From JBIOJM01 sp044450785 (GTDB lineage: Bacteria; Planctomycetota; Planctomycetia; Isosphaerales; Isosphaeraceae), in contig JBIOJM010000087.1 in the NCBI GenBank assembly GCA_044450785.1, positions 1-30,439 on the forward strand: a stretch of 30,439 nt of DNA. The letters are read 5' to 3'. Both the position numbers and the translations under genes were made by a program. Numbering within the stretch: the stretch's first letter is position 1; each line of letters opens with the position of its first letter. Below are positions 15,523 through 23,247 of the stretch, piece by piece. The notes beneath the pieces were generated by a model. The model ran no database searches. It saw nothing but the letters and a program-made list of their open reading frames with translations, and was not told the DNA's origin.

Positions 15523-18500
15523 CGCTGGCGATCAGGACTGTCAACCCGTCAGAGCGGAACTCCCAGTCGATGAGACCGGACTTGTTTTCCTCCGTTTGCG
15601 CTTTGGAAGGCTCGCTCCGGGTGTCCTTACGGTCGCCTTGAGCTGACAGTTGGAGCTCCGCCGGCACTTCGAAAGGCCGGCCGGCTACAGCATTCCATAT
15701 GTATACCTTCCGCCGCCATTGCCCCCCCAGCACGGTGGGGGCCGAAGCGCGAGCGTCCCACCACCATCTTTTGTCGCCCGAATCGCCTTCAATCAGCGCG
15801 ATGTGCCCGTCCGGGCTGAAGGCGACTCGATAGACCTCGGCACATGGGACCTTCAGCGTAGTTCCGAGGCGCTGTCCGGTGACGGTGTCCCACATACGCG
15901 CCGTGTCATCGCTGCCGCAGGTCAGTATTGTCCGTCCGTTCGGGCTGAAGGCGGCAGCCGTTACCGCCCCTCGATGGTACAGGAGTGGCCCGACGAGCCC
16001 GCACGCGGCCGTGTCCCACAACATGGCCCTTCCCTCAGTTCCCGTTAAGAGGCTGCGCCCGTCGGGGCTGAACTTCAGTACGGTCACGCCCCCTGTCGCG
16101 AGAGGTGGTCCGATTGGATGACGACTGGCCGCGTCCCATAGTCGCACTTTGCCATCATAGCTGGCCGTCGCAAAGGTTTTCGCGTCCGGGGAAAAGGCGA
16201 CGGCCGTACCTTGGTGCCGGAGGGGATCCCCGATGGGCCGGCCAGTCGTCGTGTCCCACAAACTTGCGGAATAATCCTCACCAACAACATTCCGGCTGAG
16301 GGTTACGGAGAAGCGGCTTCCTGTGAGGACGGTCCGTCCATCCGAGCTGAACTCGACAGTGTGGATGATGCCTTCGGGCCGTAGCAGTTCGCCGATGGGC
16401 CGGCCGGTGGCGCCATTCCATAATCTCCCGAATCCATCATTGCTCGCGGTAAGTGCGATGCGTCCGTCTGGGCTAAAGGCCACAACATCCACCTTATATC
16501 CTTCAGGCCGAGGTGCGGATTCGTCGCTCAATACCGGAAATACGGGTCTCCCCGTCGCTGTGTCCCAAACTGCCGCGCCGCCGTCCCCACCAATTAAAAG
16601 CGTCCGCCCATCGGGGCTGAAAGCGCCGACATGCGCAATTCGCACGATGTCGGAGCGAGTGTCGTACTCCGTTTTCACCCAATGGATTTTGCCCGTTGCT
16701 GACTCCCAGAGCACCGAGTCGGTGAGCTGCCGTGCCAGAATAGTCCTGTTGTCCGGACCGAAGATTAATCCGCTAAAACCTCTCCAGGGTATCGACCGCC
16801 CGACGCGCGTACCTGTGGCCGCGTCCCAGAGCCGAATGCTGGGTTCATCATCGCCAACTGCCAGGGTGCGCGCGTCGGGACTGAGAGCGAGCACTTTTGC
16901 GTTTTCATCGAATTTCATGAGCGGACCGCGGGGATGGCCCGAGACGGCGTCCCCCAGGCGCGATGATAACCGCGTCCGGTCGCCGTACTCACCGCTTTCT
17001 CCGCAAGCGATTAGCACCGCGCGTCCGTCCGGGCTGAAGGCGACCTTTGTGACAATGCCTTCAGCGGCGAGAACCATCCGAGGGCTCGGGGTGTAACGCG
17101 CCCACGCCGAGATGGCGCCCCATGCGGTGTGCTGCCAGCCAGGGTCGTCGGCAGCGACAGCCGCACGCCAGCAGGCGGCCAGGCGAACCAAGCCAGCGCC
17201 ATTCTTCTCTTTCTCAATGTCGGCCTGAGCCTGCTCGAAGTAAAGGGCCGCCATGCGACGATTCGACTCCTTGAGCGAATCGGCAAGATCCTTGGCCTGG
17301 CCCGTGATCGTTTGGTTCGCTTCGATCTGCTCGCGTTTGCTCTTCGTCTCCGCGGCTGCGAGCTTCCTCTGACGGTCGGCATACAGCGACGCGAAGACTG
17401 CTACGGCGACGAGCGCCGCCGCCGTCGAGCCGAGCGCGGCGGCCAGCCTCGGGTTCCGCTTGCTCCAAAGCCAGAGCCGCTCGAAGGCGCCCGCGGATCT
17501 CGCCGTGATCGGCTCACCGGCGATGTAGCGGCCAAGGTCCTCAGCCAGCGCCTGTGCCGATCCGTAACGCCGCCATGACTCTTTCTCCAGACATTTCAGG
17601 CAGATGATTTCCAGATCGCGCGGGGTGCGCGGGCTAATCTTCGACGGGTGTTCGGGCGGCCGCTCGCGGACTTGCTCCAGGATCTCCGGCACCGACTTGC
17701 CTCGAAATGGCGCTCGCCCGGTCAGAAGAGCATACAGGATCGCACCCAGACCATAAACGTCCGTTGCCGTAGTCACCGCTCCCCGCCGGCCCGACGCCTG
17801 CTCCGGGGCCATATAGGACGGAGTACCCAGGATCGCACCGGATACCGTTATGTCACTGTCGCCCTCGACCCGCTTGGCCAGACCGAAATCGGTCACGTAC
17901 GGCTCGCCCCGCTCGTCCAGCAGGATGTTGGAGGGCTTCAGATCGCGGTGCAGGATACCGCGCTGGTGGGCATGGTGGACGGCTTCCGCGGCCGTCTTGA
18001 CCAGCCGCGCCGCGGCGTTCGGGTCGATGGTGAAATCGGCCAGCCTTTTCTCCAGGCTCTGGCCCCCGACCAGCTTCATGCTGAAGTACTGGCGGCCTTC
18101 ATGCACACCCACCTCGAAGATCGGCACGATGTGCGGATGGTCCAAGAGCGCGACTGCCTCGGCCTCGTTCTGAAACCGCCGCCGCTCGTCGTCGGTGGCC
18201 AGGATGTCGGACTTGAGCAACTTCAACGCGACCGGGCGGTTCAGACTGAGCTGGCGGGCCTTGAAGACAACCCCCATGCCGCCTCGGCCCAATTCCTTGA
18301 CGAGCTCGTAGTCGCCGAAGTAGTGCAGATTCGCGCCGACGTCGACGGCGGTCTCGCTATCCGCCGGTTTGTCATCTGGCATATAAGTCTTTGTCGCAGC
18401 GGGGTCGGGAGCGATTGGCGGAATGGATGGAGGAGGATCCGTGACATCGCTCTCGAGTCCCTGCCGGAGCAGACACGCCGGGCAAAGGCCCTGCGGGGCG

Positions 18501-18550
18501 TTTGCCTGCATCTCGGCACCACAGTTCGGGCATCGTTCGCGATCGGCCAT
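15419..18550 (-). CDS. Ser/Thr protein kinase with C-terminal WD40 repeats (5' part of a broken gene)
   Basis: ATG 18550 follows GGGAGG. The N-terminus carries two CXXC knuckles (CPNC 7-10, CPAC 23-26), a zinc-ribbon type. The kinase domain is about 80-345: P-loop GRGGMG (88-93), VALK with Lys110, HRDLKPSN (201-208), DFG (221-223), GTPSYMAPE (242-250). One membrane helix spans about 368-391, then a coiled-coil-like Lys/Glu/Gln stretch and WD40-type repeats of the form FSPDGR..LT...D..RLWD.ATGRP.G. The kinase is thus cytoplasmic and the repeats periplasmic, a common planctomycete architecture. The catalytic residues are intact. The frame leaves the WD40 pattern near 15520, and the propeller continues in the +1 frame, so the full gene was 18550-14142. 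The ECF sigma gene lies 149 bases upstream on the same strand, a known sigma/kinase pairing. Confidence 0.85.
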   Translation of the reverse strand: MADRERCPNCGAEMQANAPQGLCPACLLRQGLESDVTDPPPSIPPIAPDPAATKTYMPDDKPADSETAVDVGANLHYFGDYELVKELGRGGMGVVFKARQLSLNRPVALKLLKSDILATDDERRRFQNEAEAVALLDHPHIVPIFEVGVHEGRQYFSMKLVGGQSLEKRLADFTIDPNAAARLVKTAAEAVHHAHQRGILHRDLKPSNILLDERGEPYVTDFGLAKRVEGDSDITVSGAILGTPSYMAPEQASGRRGAVTTATDVYGLGAILYALLTGRAPFRGKSVPEILEQVRERPPEHPSKISPRTPRDLEIICLKCLEKESWRRYGSAQALAEDLGRYIAGEPITARSAGAFERLWLWSKRNPRLAAALGSTAAALVAVAVFASLYADRQRKLAAAETKSKREQIEANQTITGQAKDLADSLKESNRRMAALYFEQAQADIEKEKNGAGLVRLAACWRAAVAADDPGWQHTAWGAISAWARYTPSPRMVLAAEGIVTKVAFSPDGRAVLIACGESGEYGDRTRLSSRLGDAVSGHPRGPLMKFDENAKVLALSPDARTLAVGDDEPSIRLWDAATGTRVGRSIPWRGFSGLIFGPDNRTILARQLTDSVLWESATGKIHWVKTEYDTRSDIVRIAHVGAFSPDGRTLLIGGDGGAAVWDTATGRPVFPVLSDESAPRPEGYKVDVVAFSPDGRIALTASNDGFGRLWNGATGRPIGELLRPEGIIHTVEFSSDGRTVLTGSRFSVTLSRNVVGEDYSASLWDTTTGRPIGDPLRHQGTAVAFSPDAKTFATASYDGKVRLWDAASRHPIGPPLATGGVTVLKFSPDGRSLLTGTEGRAMLWDTAACGLVGPLLYHRGAVTAAAFSPNGRTILTCGSDDTARMWDTVTGQRLGTTLKVPCAEVYRVAFSPDGHIALIEGDSGDKRWWWDARASAPTVLGGQWRRKVYIWNAVAGRPFEVPAELQLSAQGDRKDTRSEPSKAQTEENKSGLIDWEFRSDGLTVLIASGDGTAWSHRADIGLRESEVVGRLQRSAHRAYIRA

Positions 18551-18699
18551 GTCTGGCCTCCCGTGCGGCTCGGATTTGGTTCTCTCTGCTGCTTCATACG
18601 CGAGCGGGACGGAAACCTTACACGCTCGGTGATTCACAGTACCTGACGTCGGGCTGAAAAGCCTGACCTACACCGGCCCGATCCCAATCGGCCGGTCCA

Positions 18700-19422
18700 C
18701 TACGATCGGATGGCCTCGAAGAGCCACCGGATCTCCTCATCCACCTCGGACCGGTCGTCGAGTGTCGCGGCGATCTCTCGCTGGAGGATCGCGCGGTAGC
18801 GTTTCCTGAGCCGGTGCACGGCTGTGTGCACCGCACCCTCCGTCGTGCCAAGCTGGGCGGCCAGCTCGGCCGCCGGCACCGTCCCCTTGCCTTGAGATAA
18901 GACGACCTTGAGCCGGTCGAAGACTTCGGCACGGCCCGTTGAGGCGTATTCGTGGGCGAGCAAGCCGAGCACGCCGTCGAGTAGGGTCGTGGCCCAGGCG
19001 CGGTCGAAGAGTCGCTCCGGCGTCGAGTTGTCGGCGGGCTCGAACCGGTACCGATTCTCGGCATCGTCGGCGTCGATCGAAACGGGTTTGAGCACCCGAG
19101 CCCGGACGCGCGTCCTGCGGTGATGGTCGATCAGGAAGTGTTGACAGTCGGTGCTCAGGAACGCCCGGAAGCGGCCCTTGGACTGGTCGGCGGCGGCGAT
19201 GACTGACTTCTCAAGCAGGCGTGTGAAATAGTCCTGGGCCAGGTCACACGATTCCTCGGGGTTATGGCCTCGGCGACGAATCAGGGCGTAGATCGGATAC
19301 CAGTAGGCCTCGCACAGTTCCGCCAGCGCGGCACGGGCTTCGGGCGCGGCGCGATCGCCCGCGGCGATGACCCGGCTCCAGTGGGTCGTCGGGAAGTGGG
19401 CTGATTTGCTGGCCTCAGTCAT
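18700..19422 (-). CDS. ECF-type RNA polymerase sigma factor (sigma/kinase-linked type)
   Basis: The protein has 240 residues from ATG 19422. It opens with AHFPTTHWSRVI, a signature of planctomycete ECF factors encoded next to Ser/Thr kinases. Region sigma2 (about 33-90) has LCEAYWYPIYALIRRRGHNP and DLAQDYFTRLLEK. Region sigma4 (about 165-220) has a helix-turn-helix with AAELAAQLGTTEGAVHTAVH followed by RLRKRYRAIL. There is no anti-sigma gene. The downstream kinase/WD40 gene starts 149 bases later on the same strand; in this class the kinase is thought to control the sigma factor through phosphorylation, so the pair would be one signalling unit. Because the kinase gene is broken only in its periplasmic part, the kinase domain could still be made. 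The gene itself looks intact. Confidence 0.9.
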   Translation of the reverse strand: MTEASKSAHFPTTHWSRVIAAGDRAAPEARAALAELCEAYWYPIYALIRRRGHNPEESCDLAQDYFTRLLEKSVIAAADQSKGRFRAFLSTDCQHFLIDHHRRTRVRARVLKPVSIDADDAENRYRFEPADNSTPERLFDRAWATTLLDGVLGLLAHEYASTGRAEVFDRLKVVLSQGKGTVPAAELAAQLGTTEGAVHTAVHRLRKRYRAILQREIAATLDDRSEVDEEIRWLFEAIRS

Positions 19423-19592
19423 GTCGTGGCTCGACGAATTGGGGGAAGAGTCGGAGCCGGCCTTATACTGGTTGGCTGCGTGGTCACGATGGCGGTGACG
19501 GCGATCCCTGCCGACTTCATAGGTTCGCTTTCATACGCCATTTTCGCCAAGCTTGCGGTCGTCGTCAAAGGGAGCAATGGCCATCGAGCCAA

Positions 19593-20138
19593 TCAAGCAC
19601 TTGCGGCATGTTCAACCCGAGCACGGGGATGTCTTGATCGGAACATCTCGTCAGCCAAGGCCCCAGCGCTTTCGGCCATTTCACGCCAGACTTGCGGATC
19701 GACTTGGAATCCTGCATCGCCGAATTGCGGGTCGACCTCGAGAAGAACCGTCACCGTGGCAAACATTTGGTCATCTTCTCGTTCTCCTTCCCGAAGCGCC
19801 GTCGAATACCCAACAGCGCCCTCGGCTTTCACGCCTCTCAACAGATCACTCTTTCTTGTCGTCGCTCGCCAGATATTGGTTTTTCCCTGTCGGATATAAC
19901 GGACCTCGTACGACTGGCGAACCGGCGGCGGCGTGGCATCCAGCTCGTTTTCCGGCATTTCGAAAGAGGAGGCGTCTCCCAGCTCCTGATCGAGTTGGAC
20001 CCGATACAGCCGACGGCCGTGGACGCCTAAACGACCACGGTCCTCGACGACCTTGGCGGAGACCTTCTTCGGGCCGTAATCGAACTTCACCCAATCGCCG
20101 ATGTGAAAGAGAGGGGCTTGTTGCTTTGCGGAACTCAT
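19593..20138 (-). CDS. KOW-like small protein of unknown function
   Basis: ATG 20138 follows AGGTGG at good spacing; an open frame further upstream belongs to another gene. The protein has 181 residues. The N-terminal part, PLFHIGDWVKFDYGPKKVSA, then KVVEDRGRLGVHGRRLYRVQ, has the look of a small SH3/KOW-type barrel found in proteins that bind nucleic acid or cap another protein. The middle contains SYEVRYIRQGKTNIW and ends in a less conserved helical tail. Its start lies at the end of the disrupted gene just upstream, and I recall similar two-gene pairs elsewhere, with the same order. The function is unknown; a role linked to its partner is inference. Confidence 0.75.
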   Translation of the reverse strand: MSSAKQQAPLFHIGDWVKFDYGPKKVSAKVVEDRGRLGVHGRRLYRVQLDQELGDASSFEMPENELDATPPPVRQSYEVRYIRQGKTNIWRATTRKSDLLRGVKAEGAVGYSTALREGEREDDQMFATVTVLLEVDPQFGDAGFQVDPQVWREMAESAGALADEMFRSRHPRARVEHAASA

Positions 20139-20145
20139 CGATCGC

Positions 20146-20493
20146 CACCTCATCCCAGAATTCGATGCCAAGTCTCCCGAAATCTTCCCCCACGTTTCCC
20201 GGATTGGCATTGCCCCTATCGAGTTTTCACTCCCTGGTGAACTCTGCTCGGACGATCGGTCGCATGCTCCGTGGCTCAAGGCTATCGATGAGGTAGGCGG
20301 CGCTTTCGGAATGAGGGTCCCGGCAGAAGCCTTGGAACTGGGACGCTAATAGAACGGCATATGCTTGATTGATCTGATCGGTCGCGTGCCTTCTTCCCCG
20401 CCCCGTACCGCCGACCGAAGCATGAGCATGCTCCATCTGATCCAATGCAGCGGCCTGCGTCTTGAACCATCGGCGGTAGGCTTTTGATGCCAT
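20146..20493 (-). pseudogene. Nonsense-mutated and 3'-shortened HEPN-like hypothetical gene
   Basis: ATG 20493 (GGAG eight bases upstream) opens MASKAYRRWFKTQAAALDQM, then VGGTGRGRRHATDQINQAYA and LLASQFQGFCRDPHSESAAY, an all-helical start. TGA at 20227-20229 interrupts the frame. The same frame continues directly with KLDRGNANPGN and DFGRLGIEFWDEVAID, which has the composition and pattern expected of the next part of the protein, so I read the TGA as an in-frame nonsense change, not the native end. In full-length relatives as I recall them, an RNAIAH-type segment follows, a HEPN-like RX4-6H motif; here the sequence instead runs into the start of the KOW-like gene. The protein has thus lost both continuity and its likely catalytic or RNA-binding motif. 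Confidence 0.6.
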
Positions 20494-20708
20494 CACCAAC
20501 TCCGACGCGGGTCTTTCCTTCATCCATCTCGCCCATTATCCTTCGCGTTCGGCGTGTTTGCAATGAAAGCGCAGCGGACTCCAGAATACTTCGCCTGAAC
20601 CCCAACTTGTGCACGCTACGCTCTTCCCTTGCCGGAGCTTATCCTGGAGCGGCGTTGGGCGCGGCGGTTGTGTAAGTCACCGGTTCGAATCCAGCGCACT
20701 GACGGACC

Positions 20709-21134
20709 TTACCGTTCGTTCTTGGCCTCCACGTCTCTGGCACGCTCGACGTTCCCGAGCCGGAAGGGGACCTCGCCGAGCCATTCGGGATCCTTACCGA
20801 CTACTGCGCGGACGCGGACGCGCCAGACGACCTTGACAACCAGGCCGTCGTAACTCAACGGGCTTGCCGGCAAGATCGCCTCGAATCCGCGCCATTGGTT
20901 GGGCTTCGGCACGCCCTCAAACCCCTCCGGCTCAACCAGCGCCATGGCGTGGACGCCATGATCCTCATCACCAGCTCCCTCGGTCGCCCAGAGGATCGAC
21001 CACTCCAGGGCCTGGACCTCCGGCATCGACTCCGACACATTCAGGCGATAACGGCCCGAGATTGCCTGGCCGGGGAGGAAGGGATCCGGATGTTCGTCGA
21101 GCTCGATGTCCACACCCGGATGATTCCTGATCAT
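20709..21134 (-). CDS. Arrestin-like beta-sandwich protein, coupled to the DUF3592 gene
   Basis: The protein has 141 residues from ATG 21134, which overlaps the upstream stop as ATGA (21131-21134). The sequence is beta-rich: VDIELDEHPDPFLPGQAISG, then YRLNVSES, VQALEWSILWATEGAGDED, LPASPLSYDGLVVKVVWRVR and GEVPFRLG. This pattern (PG turn between strands, long Trp-containing strand, SY.G..VKV.W.V) is typical of arrestin-like domains that support membrane-protein trafficking or assembly. There is no signal peptide or membrane helix. The C-terminal half of the upstream DUF3592 protein has the same order of elements, suggesting the two derive from one another. A cytoplasmic partner role is inference. 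Confidence 0.75.
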   Translation of the reverse strand: MIRNHPGVDIELDEHPDPFLPGQAISGRYRLNVSESMPEVQALEWSILWATEGAGDEDHGVHAMALVEPEGFEGVPKPNQWRGFEAILPASPLSYDGLVVKVVWRVRVRAVVGKDPEWLGEVPFRLGNVERARDVEAKNER

Positions 21135-22492
21135 TTTGGCGTCCCTTTCGACGGCTGGACCACGATCGGAAACTCGCGCTCGAAGTTGGGCCAACCCGCG
21201 ACGTCGCCCCGGACCACCAGCTTCCAGCGCACCTGGTTGTGCACCGCCAAGAACGAATGCATCGCACCGCGCGGGAGCCGCAGCTCGGCTCGGGCCTCAA
21301 GCGGCAAGGTGGGTCGCAACTCGAAGCGGTCGCGCGCGAGGATCTCTTCCGCATAGACCCGGCGAGTCTCGGTCCTGGCACTCTCGCCGCCGCTGCGAGT
21401 GGCCTCCTCCTCGCAGACACAAACAACTCGCAAGCTGATCATCTTCATCGTCCGCCGCGCTCCTTGCGCGAGGAAGACCTCGAAATGCACCCCCGGCTCG
21501 AGCGGATGATGCGAGATCTCGACCGTCGTCGGCCCGACGCCGATCGCAACGAGCAACTCCGCGATACAGAAGTAGATGAAGAAGACAGCGACGGAGACAC
21601 CGGCGAGCGCAAACAGAATGATGAGGAGCTCGATCGGCCACGGCGGGCCGGGCTTCGCCCAGCTCGCGCCGAGCCGGCTGCCAATCATGTTGACGATAAA
21701 GGGGGCCGCGATCCCGTTCCAGACGAGCGTGAAGAACAGGCAGCCGAGCACGTTCCGGACCGGCCGCGTGCTGGTCGGCAAGCGATATGGCAGAGTAGTT
21801 CCCGGGCTCTGCGACAAATCCAGCGCGGGCACGGTCGATCGGTCGGGACCGGCCGACAGCGCCCCTCCGCCGGCCCGCAGTGCACGCTCGAGCCCACGCT
21901 CTTGCGCCGTCTTCCGCCGGTTCTTCCACGTGATCGAAATCCCGATGCCGCCGATTAGCAGAAACCCCACCGGCACGACCAGGAGGACGTAGGGGGCGAC
22001 GGTGTAGCGTCGCACCAGGATGGCCTTGTCCGGGCGGTCCGGATCGTACCAACACGGGCATGTCGCTCCGACCTGGAAGCTGTCGACGATTGCCTGTTGG
22101 CCGGCCCGGTTGGGGTACCACATATGGATCGCGTCGTAGGTCCAGACCTCGTATTTCCGGCCGCCGACCTCGTATCGGATCTTGATCTCCGGATGGTACA
22201 CCGGCCCCCCTCGACCACCTTCGGGAGGAGGGTCGGACATCTCTTTAGCGAGCCTCCTGTCAAGCACCACGCAGGAATTCGGCAGATACCGGTTGTTCGC
22301 CCTCCAGTCCAGCAGCAGGAATCCCCAGACGAGCATCACCAAGGACCCGCATCCCGCGAGGAAGAATAGCCCGAAGAACGCGACGCTGCACCCTGAGTTT
22401 TCGCGCTTCATACGTACCAATTCCGCCCGCCAGCCACCGGTGAGGTGAGCAAGCTCGTCGCGACGGATGTCGTGCTTGCGAGGCTTTCGCAT
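21131..22492 (-). CDS. DUF3592-domain membrane protein with arrestin-like C-terminus
   Basis: ATG 22492 follows GGAGG at seven bases. The protein has 453 residues. The first membrane helix is at about 35-62 (AGCGSLVMLVWGFLLL); then comes a DUF3592-type extracytoplasmic segment with SCVVLDRRL, IKIRYEVGGRKYEVWTYDA and a CPCWYDPDRPDKAILVR ending, the hallmark of DUF3592. The second helix is at about 168-192, followed by two more (CLFFTLVWNGIAAPFIVNMI and LLIILFALAGVSVAVFFIYF). The C-terminal 150 residues are soluble and arrestin-like (VEISHHPLEPGVHFEVFLAQ, then HNQVRWKLVVRGDVAGWPNF). DUF3592 proteins have no established function. The stop overlaps the start of the arrestin-like gene by four bases, so the two are translated together and may form a complex. 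Confidence 0.88.
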   Translation of the reverse strand: MRKPRKHDIRRDELAHLTGGWRAELVRMKRENSGCSVAFFGLFFLAGCGSLVMLVWGFLLLDWRANNRYLPNSCVVLDRRLAKEMSDPPPEGGRGGPVYHPEIKIRYEVGGRKYEVWTYDAIHMWYPNRAGQQAIVDSFQVGATCPCWYDPDRPDKAILVRRYTVAPYVLLVVPVGFLLIGGIGISITWKNRRKTAQERGLERALRAGGGALSAGPDRSTVPALDLSQSPGTTLPYRLPTSTRPVRNVLGCLFFTLVWNGIAAPFIVNMIGSRLGASWAKPGPPWPIELLIILFALAGVSVAVFFIYFCIAELLVAIGVGPTTVEISHHPLEPGVHFEVFLAQGARRTMKMISLRVVCVCEEEATRSGGESARTETRRVYAEEILARDRFELRPTLPLEARAELRLPRGAMHSFLAVHNQVRWKLVVRGDVAGWPNFEREFPIVVQPSKGTPK

Positions 22493-22546
22493 TGGAGTTC
22501 CTCCGGCCTGGTTCTAGTGTATAACAGACTGCGAGAAACTCCATGA

Positions 22547-23128
22547 TCACGCTCCCAGGGGCGGCTGCCGCCCCTGGCCATGAACCTGAGCCCCTCCGGG
22601 GCTCGTGTCGATTTCGAGCTGGAACGTGAAAACGCGCGAAACCGCCGCGCCGGCAGGGCTGGGATCATGCGGAGGATTCGCCGCGACCTGACGGGCTCGC
22701 TCGATCCACTGGTCCAGATCGAGGCCAAGGTGATGGCGACCAACTTGCTTTCTTACGGAAGCAAACAGCTCCGCGGCGCGGCCGGCATGGGTGCATACTC
22801 CATGCTCTCGGCCCTCGCGGACCTTGAGACCAGCCGCGGCCAGCTTGATCAATGCCTTGAGCAGGTCGGCCGACGCACCGTGCCGGCCATACGCGTGCCA
22901 AAGCCCTTCCCATGCCTCGTGCGCTTCCCAATAATAACCGGCGTTGAATAGTTCCACACCGCGGAGGAATGCACGCGACCGCGATCCTCGATCACGGTCG
23001 CTCAGCTCGATCTTGGACGCAGTGCGGCCGAACGAATGCCCTTGCGGCGAACTGATCGGATGGGGCCAAGGACCTCCGGGTACAAAGGCATACGGGGGAA
23101 GTGGCTCGGTCGGATCCGTGCTCGCCAT
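22547..23128 (-). CDS. DUF309-domain protein
   Basis: The protein has 193 residues from ATG 23128; GGGA lies about seven bases upstream. A disordered Pro-rich N-terminus (1-45) precedes an all-alpha DUF309 core at about 53-120: FLRGVELFNAGYYWEAHEAW, EGLW, then LLKALIKLAAAGLKVREGRE and HAGRAAELFASV. DUF309 is a small helical family with a conserved YWEAHE motif, possibly metal-binding; its function is unknown. The last 20 residues or so (SPGGAQVHGQGRQPPLGA) are encoded by two perfect hairpins, so the C-terminus is probably overwritten by a repeat element. The gene is divergent from the phosphatase-fold gene, with 119 bases between starts if TTG 23248 is used. The DUF3592 gene starts 54 bases downstream on the same strand. 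Confidence 0.88.
   Translation of the reverse strand: MASTDPTEPLPPYAFVPGGPWPHPISSPQGHSFGRTASKIELSDRDRGSRSRAFLRGVELFNAGYYWEAHEAWEGLWHAYGRHGASADLLKALIKLAAAGLKVREGREHGVCTHAGRAAELFASVRKQVGRHHLGLDLDQWIERARQVAANPPHDPSPAGAAVSRVFTFQLEIDTSPGGAQVHGQGRQPPLGA
22555..22604. repeat. Double perfect hairpin (REP-like)
   Basis: Hairpin one has 10-base arms CCAGGGGCGG/CCGCCCCTGG (22555-22577, loop CTG). Hairpin two has 7-base arms GAGCCCC/GGGGCTC (22588-22604, loop TCC). Both overlap the 3' end of the DUF309 coding sequence. No T-run follows on either strand, so this is not a typical terminator. Confidence 0.75.
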
Positions 23129-23165
23129 TTCAGATTCCCGATTTCAATAGCAGATTTCAGACTGG
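23129..23165. repeat. Degenerate heptanucleotide array (TCAGATT-like)
   Basis: Period-7 units TCAGATT, CCCGATT, TCAATAG, CAGATTT, CAGACTG start directly upstream of the DUF309 start codon, in the divergent promoter region. The period is visible, though the units vary. Confidence 0.55.
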
Positions 23166-23247
23166 ATCAATCCGGCTGCGACGCGAGAAGATCGTCAGAC
23201 GTTGTCGCGCCCTCATCCTCCTCAATGAGACGAACCGGCGGCAGGAA

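Noticed and set aside
17648..18646. Plus-strand frame of 332 codons opposite the kinase domain
   Set aside because: Shadow of the kinase catalytic domain, whose motifs are all on the minus strand.
20682..20692. GGTTCGAATCC, identical to a tRNA T-loop core
   Set aside because: The flanking T-stem does not pair properly and no anticodon or D-arm is found upstream; at most a tRNA-end remnant.
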